Below are positions 1 to 5,599 of a stretch of 22,384 nt of DNA, in pieces; positions within the stretch are counted from its first letter, which is position 1; every line of letters begins with the position of its first letter. The stretch comes from an uncultured Eubacterium sp. (GTDB lineage: Bacteria; Bacillota; Clostridia; Lachnospirales; Lachnospiraceae), in NCBI GenBank assembly GCA_910579145.1, contig CAJTTQ010000014.1, positions 1-22,384 on the forward strand, in the 5' to 3' direction. The position numbers were made by a program, and so were the translations under genes. Under the pieces are notes generated by a model that saw nothing but the letters and a program-made list of their open reading frames with translations, was not told the DNA's origin and searched no databases.

Positions 1-254
1 CGCGCCGATGATGCACCGGCATCCTTTCGGGAGAGGCTTCCTCGGATGGACTCCGCGCAATCACGTCCCGATTCCGTTAATTTCATCCGCTTTTTATCAA
101 TGACAAGAATAGATGTCACTTGTGAGGCCGCTTCCATCTGTGATTGTGAAGCCTCCTGTTTTTTCTGCAGTTTCTTGCCGATGATCGACAGTACGATAAA
201 TGCCACTAATAATACAGCAAGAACGATACAAAGGATGATCAAAAAGGTTTTCAC
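1..254 (-). CDS. Membrane-anchored hypothetical protein, 5' part only (cut by window edge)
   Basis: The gene reads leftward out of the window, so only about 84 N-terminal codons are present. A GTG start at 254-252 is chosen because GAGAGG lies about 10 bases upstream and the protein opens at once with a hydrophobic helix (residues 3-25), then a basic stretch GKKLQKKQE and a polar helix. This is the plan of a small single-span protein with its C-terminal part in the cytoplasm. The segment ILVIDKKRMKL (49-59) resembles, from memory, a conserved Lachnospiraceae protein of unknown function. After residue 63 the translation no longer looks like what I recall of that family, so divergence or a frame error near the edge is possible. 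It has its own promoter (315-343). No function is assigned. Confidence 0.6.
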   Translation of the reverse strand, partial: MKTFLIILCIVLAVLLVAFIVLSIIGKKLQKKQEASQSQMEAASQVTSILVIDKKRMKLTESGRDCAESIRGSLSRKDAGASSA

Positions 255-298
255 GCTATCCGTACCTCTCTTTCTTTTTCGTGATTTATGTTGTCAAA

Positions 299-314
299 AA
301 GTTCGCCAGAACTT
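299..314 (-). terminator. Weak rho-independent terminator after plsC (possible)
   Basis: On the minus strand AAGTTC-TGGC-GAACTT forms a perfect 6-bp stem with a 4-base loop, and TTTTT spans the end of the stem and the bases after it (296-300). It sits 36 bases past the plsC stop. The stem is short and AT-rich, and it overlaps the expected transcription start of the next gene, so it may instead be a 5' hairpin of that transcript. Confidence 0.35.
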
Positions 315-343
315 ATTTTAACATGTTTTTTTGAAAATGAAAA
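315..343 (-). promoter_or_regulatory. Sigma-A-like promoter for the partial gene at 1-254
   Basis: Minus-strand -35 TTTTCA (343-338), 17-base spacer, -10 TAAAAT (320-315) preceded by TGT, which makes an extended -10 box. It lies between plsC and the downstream gene, giving that gene its own start of transcription. Confidence 0.5.
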
Positions 344-349
344 GGGAAA

Positions 350-1084
350 TTATACAATCTCTTTTTTGTCATACATTTCCTGCACCATCTGCTGTACACG
401 GGAACCGATATGTTTCTTTTCCTCTTTGTCAAGTGTTTCCACGTAGAGCGGTTTTCCGAACTCAATGGATATGTGTCCGCCCCGCACCCACGGGAGATGG
501 TTTTCCAGTATGTTTTCCGTATTTTTAATGCAGACTGGGACGATCGGCGCATTTGTTTTGGCAGCGATTTTCATGCTGCCCTCCTTAAAGGGAAGGAGGG
601 TATCCGTTGCGTTCCTCGTGCCTTCCGGGGCGATATAAATCGAATAACCTTCTTTGACCAGCGCGATGGCGTTTAGTATGACTCCCATATTTTGCTTCAT
701 GTCACCGCGGTCCATAAACAGGCAGTTTAAAAAGTACATCCACTGGGCGATCATCGGGACCCGTTTCAGTTCTATTTTTGAAACAAATGCTACCTGTACG
801 CCGGCAGATGCGATCACGGCGTAAGCAAGGATGATGTCATAAAAACTTCTGTGGTTGGCGGCAAACATAACAGGAGTGTCGGTCGGAATGTTTTCGATCC
901 CTATGACTTCTTTTTTGCATCCCGACAAGAACATGCCAAAATGAAAGGCGATCCGCACAACGCAGAGGGCAAACGCCGCCGCTGCTTTTTGATTGATCTT
1001 TCGGATGACACATTCGATGAGCAGTAAAGGTATGCTCAGGATGCAGAGGAGAAAATAAGTAACCAGCATAAGTATTGTTCTCAT
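350..1084 (-). CDS. plsC: 1-acyl-sn-glycerol-3-phosphate acyltransferase (PlsC family)
   Basis: This membrane enzyme is predicted to transfer an acyl group to lysophosphatidic acid, giving phosphatidic acid for phospholipid synthesis. The 244-residue length is normal for the family. An N-terminal hydrophobic helix (5-27) precedes the acyltransferase domain. The catalytic HX4D motif is NHRSFYD (His78, Asp83) and the glycerophosphate-binding motif is PEGTRN (153-158), followed by an IVPVCI strand. The ATG start has GAAAGGAAG about six bases upstream. The gene begins 15 bases after the carboxypeptidase gene ends and has no visible promoter of its own, so the two are probably one operon. The family also contains acyltransferases with other acceptors; the exact substrate cannot be read from sequence. 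Confidence 0.88.
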   Translation of the reverse strand: MRTILMLVTYFLLCILSIPLLLIECVIRKINQKAAAAFALCVVRIAFHFGMFLSGCKKEVIGIENIPTDTPVMFAANHRSFYDIILAYAVIASAGVQVAFVSKIELKRVPMIAQWMYFLNCLFMDRGDMKQNMGVILNAIALVKEGYSIYIAPEGTRNATDTLLPFKEGSMKIAAKTNAPIVPVCIKNTENILENHLPWVRGGHISIEFGKPLYVETLDKEEKKHIGSRVQQMVQEMYDKKEIV

Positions 1085-1099
1085 ATGTGTTCTTCCTTT

Positions 1100-2233
1100 C
1101 TATGAAGCATTACCGGCATCAGGGGCGGAATCATCGTTGTTTTTTTGGTCGTCAGGTGCCGGGGTCGGTGCCGGAGGTGCGGTTGGTGCCGGCGGCGCCG
1201 GTGTTGGTTCAGGCGGTTTTTCTGCAGGAACCGGTTTTGCTGTTTTTGCCGCCGGTTTAGCGGTGGCTTTAGCGGGTGTTTTTGTTTTTTTCGGTTTTGG
1301 CTTCTGCGTATGCTTTGGTTTTTTCGTAGAAGCCGGTTTTTCCGTGGGATCTGGTTTTGGCGTCGGTTTTCGGGTCGGCTTCGGCGTCGCATATTTGACC
1401 GTATCCGGGTCTTCTACATCGACAGCGTTATCCGGTTCGTCGGCTGCGGCTTCAACACCATAGTACTCTTCTAGTGTAAGATTGTTTTCATACAGGTAAG
1501 TGGCAACTGTCTTGCCGACAAAACGAATGTGCCACGGTTCGTAGCTGTAGCCCGTAATGGATGATTTGCCATAAGGGTAACGGATGATAAACCCGTACAG
1601 ATGGGCGTTTTCCGCCAGCCATCTGCCTTCTTTTGTATCGCCAAAACTCTGGTCTAACCGGAAATTCACACTTTTGGCAGAAACATCGATCGTCAGGCCG
1701 GTCTGGTGTTCGCTGCTTCCCGGTTTGGCAGAAACGGCGTCCGTGGCAGACTGCCCGCGTGAAGCGATGTTTCGGTCATATATTTCCTTTTGGCGCGCGT
1801 AAGAGCGGTAGCCGGATACACCATATAACTCGATGTTTTTCTTCTTTCCGCCTTCAAATAGTTTTTCAAGGGCATCGGCAGCTACTTTGCGCATTTTTCT
1901 TTTGTCGGATAAGTATGAAAAATTGAATTTTACATTAGGAACGACCAGGCTGGATGGAATGTAATTGGAAGGCAGCGGGTATAGTCGGTTCACCAAAACG
2001 GTTATACTGCTTGGGATCAGATCAAGCGGAACGGTTGGATTATCGGCCAGTATGGAATTCAGGTCCTCAGGCAATAGCGAGTCCTCCTCATCCTCAACAT
2101 TTTCATTATAATAATATTCATAAGAATCCTCTGTGTTATTGCTGGATTCATACTGAGGCTTGGACGGGTGCAGGATGACCACACCGAACATGATGAGCAA
2201 TAGTATCATGCCTGTTACAATATATCTTTTCAT
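1100..2233 (-). CDS. Membrane-anchored D-alanyl-D-alanine carboxypeptidase (VanY/peptidase M15B) with Pro-rich tail
   Basis: This protein is predicted to be a zinc D,D-carboxypeptidase trimming the terminal D-Ala of peptidoglycan stems outside the membrane. The ATG at 2233 (377 residues) is chosen over one four codons upstream because GGGAG lies five bases ahead of it; the upstream ATG has no ribosome binding site. Residues 4-21 are a signal anchor. The acidic segment 35-56 is followed by the M15B domain: SGYRSYARQKEIYDR (140-154), SSEHQTGLTIDVS (173-185, zinc ligands His176 and Asp183) and EPWHIRFVG (232-240, catalytic Glu232 and zinc ligand His235). From about residue 283 the tail is low-complexity: first Lys/Pro/Thr-rich and basic, then Pro/Ala/Thr with an acidic end. 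Such a tail could run through or bind the cell wall. A strong promoter lies directly upstream (2312-2341). Confidence 0.88.
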   Translation of the reverse strand: MKRYIVTGMILLLIMFGVVILHPSKPQYESSNNTEDSYEYYYNENVEDEEDSLLPEDLNSILADNPTVPLDLIPSSITVLVNRLYPLPSNYIPSSLVVPNVKFNFSYLSDKRKMRKVAADALEKLFEGGKKKNIELYGVSGYRSYARQKEIYDRNIASRGQSATDAVSAKPGSSEHQTGLTIDVSAKSVNFRLDQSFGDTKEGRWLAENAHLYGFIIRYPYGKSSITGYSYEPWHIRFVGKTVATYLYENNLTLEEYYGVEAAADEPDNAVDVEDPDTVKYATPKPTRKPTPKPDPTEKPASTKKPKHTQKPKPKKTKTPAKATAKPAAKTAKPVPAEKPPEPTPAPPAPTAPPAPTPAPDDQKNNDDSAPDAGNAS

Positions 2234-2311
2234 AAGTTCTCCCATTTGCGCGTCTGCATATCATATGATAAAAGTTTTGTTCGCATAGGACAAACAATGT
2301 CCGTAACAAGC

Positions 2312-2341
2312 ATTATACCCTTAGATGGAGGAAAAAGTCAA
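2312..2341 (-). promoter_or_regulatory. Strong sigma-A promoter for the carboxypeptidase-plsC operon
   Basis: Minus-strand -35 TTGACT (2341-2336), 18-base spacer, -10 TATAAT (2317-2312). The -35 box overlaps the queT stop codon, so transcription of this operon starts independently of queT. The 5' leader contains a small GGACA/TGTCC hairpin (2288-2302). Confidence 0.75.
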
Positions 2342-2829
2342 TCGGCTTTAAATATATTTTTTCCAAATTTTTGTAGCGAGAGCAAAAGAATCATGCCGAG
2401 AACGCCGCACGATATGACTTCGCCGATCCCCACAGTCAGCATCAGGAAGGGGATGGCGTCTTCCATGCCATACGCGAACCGGAGAACCCAGGGGACAATG
2501 ATCGTGTTGGCGGCAATGGGCGGCACCGGAGCGAGCCATCGAAAGCGACGGAGCGCGTAGGTGAGAACAGCGCCGATGAGCGTGGCGGCCGTACCAAAAA
2601 TGATGTCCAGTATGGCGCAGCCGGTCAGCCAGTTGCTGAGCAGGCAGCCAATCGTCAATCCCGGTATAGCTGCCGGTGTGAAGAAGGGGAGAATGGTAAG
2701 CGCTTCGGATAGTCTTACCTGTGGGTTTCCGCTTGCTAATCCGAACGCATTTGCAATATAAGTGAGTACGACATAGAGGGCAGCGATCATAGCTGCCTGA
2801 CTGATAGTAAATATGTTCTTGTTTTTCAT
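2338..2829 (-). CDS. queT: QueT family transporter (queuosine precursor uptake)
   Basis: The product is a 163-residue integral membrane protein predicted to be the substrate-binding S component of an ECF-type importer for a queuine/preQ1-like 7-deazaguanine. About five hydrophobic segments are visible (roughly 10-30, 45-65, 72-92, 100-120 and 128-152). The sequence MIAALYVVLTYI followed by GNPQVRLSEALTILPFF is typical of the QueT (DUF988) family. ATG 2829 has AAGGAG nine bases upstream. That ribosome binding site is the tail of a preQ1-I-like riboswitch, an independent sign that the substrate is a queuosine precursor. It follows the TSCPD gene with a 56-base gap and is probably cotranscribed with it. 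ECF energising subunits are not in this window. Confidence 0.85.
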   Translation of the reverse strand: MKNKNIFTISQAAMIAALYVVLTYIANAFGLASGNPQVRLSEALTILPFFTPAAIPGLTIGCLLSNWLTGCAILDIIFGTAATLIGAVLTYALRRFRWLAPVPPIAANTIIVPWVLRFAYGMEDAIPFLMLTVGIGEVISCGVLGMILLLSLQKFGKNIFKAD

Positions 2830-2838
2830 GTTTGTAAT

Positions 2839-2880
2839 CTCCTTAGTTTTGTTTTACGTGTGGATGGTTTCGAACACACG
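2839..2880 (-). promoter_or_regulatory. preQ1-I riboswitch (probable), translational control of queT
   Basis: On the minus strand CGTGTG (2880-2875) pairs perfectly with CACACG (2862-2857) around a 12-base loop TTCGAAACCATC. This is followed by the A-rich strand TAAAACAAAACTAAGGAG, which ends in the queT ribosome binding site. A 5-6 bp P1 stem, a loop starting UUC and containing ACC, and an AAAAC-type tail whose end pairs back into the loop are the hallmarks of the preQ1-I aptamer (Rfam PreQ1). Ligand binding would trap the AGGAG and shut off queT translation. The element begins only five bases after the TSCPD stop codon, inside the operon. Identification is by eye; no covariance model was run. 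Confidence 0.75.
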
Positions 2881-2885
2881 GGGGG

Positions 2886-3152
2886 TTAATTCGCGCCTTG
2901 TTCCTCAGCTTCTTTCGCCGCGAGAACTGCTTTTGCGAGCTGGTCCGCGCAGGACGTGTTTTTAAATCCGCACTGGATACCGGCACACTTTTTGGTGATC
3001 TGATCGACGGTCAGTCCGTCTACCAGGATCGGAATCGCTTTCAGGTTTCCGTCACAGCCGCCATAAAATTTTACGTTTGTGATCACGTCGTCATTGATTT
3101 CCAGGTCGATCTGCTGGGAACAGGTACCCTTTGTACGATAAGAATATTTCAT
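2886..3152 (-). CDS. TIGR03905-type TSCPD domain protein
   Basis: This small protein (88 residues) of unknown function belongs to the stand-alone TSCPD-domain family. Visible features are FYGGCDGNLKAI (29-40), a Cys-rich centre (Cys11, Cys33, Cys56, Cys61, Cys68) and the signature NTSCADQLAKAV (65-76). In larger proteins the TSCPD domain occurs at the C-terminus of class II ribonucleotide reductases. The spaced cysteines suggest metal binding, but this is inference. ATG 3152 has a strong AGAGGAGG seven bases upstream. The gene is promoter-proximal in an operon with the riboswitch-controlled queT gene, whose ribosome binding site is regulated separately. Confidence 0.85.
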   Translation of the reverse strand: MKYSYRTKGTCSQQIDLEINDDVITNVKFYGGCDGNLKAIPILVDGLTVDQITKKCAGIQCGFKNTSCADQLAKAVLAAKEAEEQGAN

Positions 3153-3225
3153 CTGCCTGCCTCCTCTCCAAAGTAATCCCGGTCTACACGGAACGTCTGA
3201 AATCCGATTTTCGCGGGTTGATTCT

Positions 3226-3255
3226 ATTGTATATAAAAATGGTGCTGATTGTCAA
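3226..3255 (-). promoter_or_regulatory. Sigma-A promoter for the TSCPD-queT operon
   Basis: Minus-strand -35 TTGACA (3255-3250, perfect consensus), 18-base spacer, -10 TACAAT (3231-3226). It lies 74 bases upstream of the TSCPD start codon. Confidence 0.7.
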
Positions 3256-3303
3256 GGGGAACGGACTGGCGAAAAAACGTTTCGAAGTCTGGATGGATTT
3301 TTG

Positions 3304-3332
3304 TGGACAATAGGATGAAAATGTATTATGAT
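3304..3332 (+). promoter_or_regulatory. Possible promoter for the DUF1292 gene
   Basis: -35 TGGACA (3304-3309), 17-base spacer, -10 TATGAT (3327-3332), about 70 bases ahead of the start codon. The region is AT-rich and several -10-like boxes are present, so the exact choice is uncertain. Confidence 0.4.
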
Positions 3333-3402
3333 ATTGTATATTACTGTAAGAATAAAAAATAATGAAATTAGGCGCGTAATAAGGCGCAGAAATGAGGGAA
3401 AA

Positions 3403-3753
3403 ATGGCTGATTTTAATTTAGAAGACATCGAGGAGATGTCGGTAGACCTGGAACTGGAAGACGGAAAAACGCTGTCATGCGAGGTATTATACATCTTTGA
3501 ATGGGATGGGGATGACTACGCGGTCCTGACTCCTGTGGATGAATCGATCGAAGAAATCTACTTTTTTGGCATCGAGATTGAGGACAACGGCGGGGAGCCG
3601 GAGATCACGCTGCTCCAGATCGAAGACGAGGAAGTGCTGGAAGCACTCGCCGACGCCTTTGATGAGATGCTGGATGAAGAAGAGTTAGAGGAAGAGATGG
3701 ATGAAGAGGACGCGAAGTGGGATGAGTTCATCCATAAAAAACTGGATGAATAA
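3403..3753 (+). CDS. DUF1292 domain protein, acidic
   Basis: A 116-residue, strongly acidic cytoplasmic protein of unknown function. The core resembles the DUF1292 family of Firmicutes: an LELEDGKTLSCEVLYIFEWDG strand pair around 15-35, then DDYAVLTPVD and a region with IYFFGIEIEDN. The C-terminal third is almost entirely Glu/Asp with Leu, likely an amphipathic helix. ATG 3403 is preferred to the in-frame ATG at 3328 because GAGGG lies just ahead of it, and the upstream extension is basic and overlaps the predicted promoter -10. It stands alone on this strand and ends 19 bases before the stop codon of the convergent sugar transferase gene. Confidence 0.8.
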   Translation: MADFNLEDIEEMSVDLELEDGKTLSCEVLYIFEWDGDDYAVLTPVDESIEEIYFFGIEIEDNGGEPEITLLQIEDEEVLEALADAFDEMLDEEELEEEMDEEDAKWDEFIHKKLDE

Positions 3754-3754
3754 C

Positions 3755-3772
3755 AAAAAAGCGGGCATCCCG
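3755..3772 (-). terminator. Short terminator of the sugar transferase gene (possible)
   Basis: On the minus strand CGGG-ATG-CCCG followed by C and TTTTTT (3760-3755) comes directly after the stop codon at 3775-3773. The stem has only four base pairs, so termination may be weak. On the plus strand there is no T run. Confidence 0.4.
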
Positions 3773-5206
3773 TTAGTACGCGTTCCGGTTGATGAAACCT
3801 TTAATTACCGTGAGGAACAGGATCTTGATGTCCAGCATCACAGACCAGTTTTCAATATAATACAGATCACAGTCGATGCGCAGCCGGATCGAAGTGTCAC
3901 CGCGGTAGCCATTGACCTGTGCCCAGCCTGTGATGCCGGGACGGACCTGATGCTTGATCATGTAACGGGGGATTTCTTCCTTAAACTTCTCTACGAAAAA
4001 TGGGCGCTCCGGCCGCGGGCCGATGAGACTCATCTCCCCTTTTAACACGTTGAAAAGCTGGGGAAGCTCGTCCACGCTTGTTTTTCGGATGAATTTGCCG
4101 ATCGGAGTGACGCGGGGATCGTCGGGCGTCGTCCATGCTTTTTTCTCTTCGGAGGCCTTCTGTACTGTCATGGAGCGGAATTTATACATCATAAATGGTT
4201 TTCCGTGGAGGCCGATTCGCTCCTGCTGAAAGATGAGGGGGCCTTCCGAGGTCGCTTTTACAATGATCGCTACAATGAGCATCGGAATCGAAAACACGAT
4301 GATACCGACAAGGGAGCCGACGATATCGATCGACCGCTTGACAAATTTGTTGAATGAATTGGACAGAGGAACATTCCGCACGTGGATGACCGGAAGTCCG
4401 TCCAGATCCTCGGTATAAGGTTTGGTCGGGATAATGTTATTGTAATCAGGGATAAATTTGGTGTGTACGCCGGATTTTTCCGTAATGGATACGATGTCTT
4501 CCAGTCGTCCGTACTGGTCGATCCCGAGAGTGATGGCGATCTCGTCGTAGGAATTATTGGCGATGATGGATTCCAGGTCGTCAATGTCTCCGATGACGTG
4601 TACGTCACGATAGGATTTTCCATTCCGTTTGCGGTCGTCTAATATACCGTGTACGACATATCCCCATTCCGGGTGCGCGCAGATACGGTCGATATAGCCT
4701 TCTGCCGAACGGCCGTAACCGACGAGGAGGATATGTTTGAGATTGTGTCCTTTTTTGCGGAACCTGCGCAGGATCGTGGTGATCAGTAAACGGAAAAAGA
4801 GTTCAAGAATAAAATTGATGACCACGAATATAATGATAAAAAGCCGGGCGTAATTTCCGCTCCGTTTTATAAAATACAGGCCGGCGGTGCAGTAAAGGAT
4901 ACCGATCACGTTCGCCTTGAAAATATTGTACATCTGAGATTTGCGGCTCGTGACGCGTTTTGGGTCATAGAGATGAAAAATGTAATAGGAGAGCAGATAA
5001 CAAGGTATCAAAAGAAAAAGCAGCTGCATATACTGCTCGAGTTTTTCGTAGAGCCCGATCGGTTCGTCTATGATCCCATACCGGATCAGAAAGCTGAACT
5101 CTTCATCAAAACGCAGAAGATAGGCCAGCACAAAGGAGACAATGAGTATCAGTACATCTATGATAAAGCGAATGACATTTAGTAATTTCTGATTTCCTTT
5201 AATCAA
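3773..5206 (-). CDS. Polyprenyl glycosylphosphotransferase (initiating sugar transferase for exopolysaccharide/capsule)
   Basis: The 477-residue membrane enzyme is predicted to move a sugar-1-phosphate (glucose or galactose type) from a UDP-sugar to undecaprenyl phosphate, the first step of surface polysaccharide assembly. Four N-terminal membrane helices (about 12-32, 58-80, 96-113, 121-143) precede a Rossmann-like domain starting ILLVGYGRSAEG. After a fifth membrane segment (about 287-309) comes the bacterial sugar-transferase domain with KFRSM, DELPQLFNVLKGEMSLIGPR and RPGITGWAQVNGYRG. This is the full-length WcaJ/WbaP architecture. The start is TTG at 5206, with GGAAAGG about nine bases upstream; no earlier in-frame ATG exists. 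No other polysaccharide genes are nearby, so it is an orphan here. Its leader holds the multi-hairpin element at 5237-5441. The sugar specificity cannot be told from sequence. Confidence 0.88.
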   Translation of the reverse strand: MIKGNQKLLNVIRFIIDVLILIVSFVLAYLLRFDEEFSFLIRYGIIDEPIGLYEKLEQYMQLLFLLIPCYLLSYYIFHLYDPKRVTSRKSQMYNIFKANVIGILYCTAGLYFIKRSGNYARLFIIIFVVINFILELFFRLLITTILRRFRKKGHNLKHILLVGYGRSAEGYIDRICAHPEWGYVVHGILDDRKRNGKSYRDVHVIGDIDDLESIIANNSYDEIAITLGIDQYGRLEDIVSITEKSGVHTKFIPDYNNIIPTKPYTEDLDGLPVIHVRNVPLSNSFNKFVKRSIDIVGSLVGIIVFSIPMLIVAIIVKATSEGPLIFQQERIGLHGKPFMMYKFRSMTVQKASEEKKAWTTPDDPRVTPIGKFIRKTSVDELPQLFNVLKGEMSLIGPRPERPFFVEKFKEEIPRYMIKHQVRPGITGWAQVNGYRGDTSIRLRIDCDLYYIENWSVMLDIKILFLTVIKGFINRNAY

Positions 5207-5236
5207 TTGTTATCATCCTTTCCTATGTGATATTAC

Positions 5237-5441
5237 ATGATGCCAGGGGCAAAAGGTCAAAATGCCGTTCATGCTTGCATGATAAGGCATTTGACCTTGG
5301 GACCCGCCAAACATGAGAAAGGAGCGATTTACGCAGTAAATCAGCGGAATTCGAATGTTTGAAGGATTGCGGGAGTTGTGAAACAACGGAGCAATCCGAG
5401 GCATCAGTTGGGGACAAAATACTTTTTGGCCCCAACATCAT
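5237..5441. other. Dense multi-hairpin element in the divergent gap (structured leader or repeat)
   Basis: These 205 bases contain four hairpins almost end to end. I: 5253-5266 with 5286-5298, 13 bp with one bulged A, tip TCATGC-TT-GCATGA. II: CAAACAT 5308-5314 with ATGTTTG 5355-5361, enclosing GATTTAC-GCA-GTAAATC (5326-5342). III: GGATTGC 5364-5370 with GCAATCC 5391-5397, enclosing GTTGT-GAA-ACAAC. IV: 5407-5419 with 5424-5436, 12 of 13 pairs. TGATGCC (5238-5244) pairs with GGCATCA (5400-5406) and would close hairpins I-III into a four-way junction. The outer ends are also near-inverted repeats (ATGATG...GGGGC). Read leftward from the promoter at 5449-5477, nearly all of it is the 5' leader of the sugar transferase mRNA, ending about 12 bases before its ribosome binding site. 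The family was not recognised. Confidence 0.7.
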
Positions 5442-5448
5442 TATATAC

Positions 5449-5477
5449 AGTATAAGATATTTTACCAGTTTTCACAA
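5449..5477 (-). promoter_or_regulatory. Promoter for the sugar transferase gene
   Basis: Minus-strand -35 TTGTGA (5477-5472), 17-base spacer, -10 TATACT (5454-5449). Transcription would start near 5442, exactly at the right edge of the multi-hairpin element, giving a structured leader of about 235 bases. Confidence 0.6.
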
Positions 5478-5494
5478 TAATAAAATAAAGATTT

Positions 5495-5524
5495 CACAAA
5501 CTAAACACAATTGGTATGTATAAT
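5495..5524 (+). promoter_or_regulatory. Possible promoter for the HtrA-like gene
   Basis: A perfect -10 TATAAT (5519-5524) lies 75 bases before the start codon. The -35 is weak: CACAAA (5495-5500) at 18 bases, while the better TTCACA (5493-5498) is 20 bases away. TTTCACAA occurs twice (5470-5477 and 5492-5499), which could be an operator or chance in AT-rich DNA. Confidence 0.4.
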
Positions 5525-5599
5525 GCAATTTGAGAACGGGAAAAATACATCAAATTTCATATGAATTTGTAATAAAGGAAATAAGAAAGGAAGATTCTT

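Noticed and set aside
1137..1474. Plus-strand frames rich in Gly/Val/Phe or Arg/Phe/Cys opposite the carboxypeptidase tail
   Set aside because: They are low-complexity mirrors of the Pro/Lys/Ala-rich coding tail on the other strand.
5213..5441. Minus-strand open frames of 63 and 72 codons over the multi-hairpin element
   Set aside because: They lie on nested inverted repeats, lack ribosome binding sites and show no protein-like composition; openness is a by-product of the repeat structure.
5237..5441. Insertion sequence or complete transposon reading of the hairpin element
   Set aside because: Near-inverted ends exist, but there is no transposase and no clear target duplication; at most it is a non-autonomous repeat.
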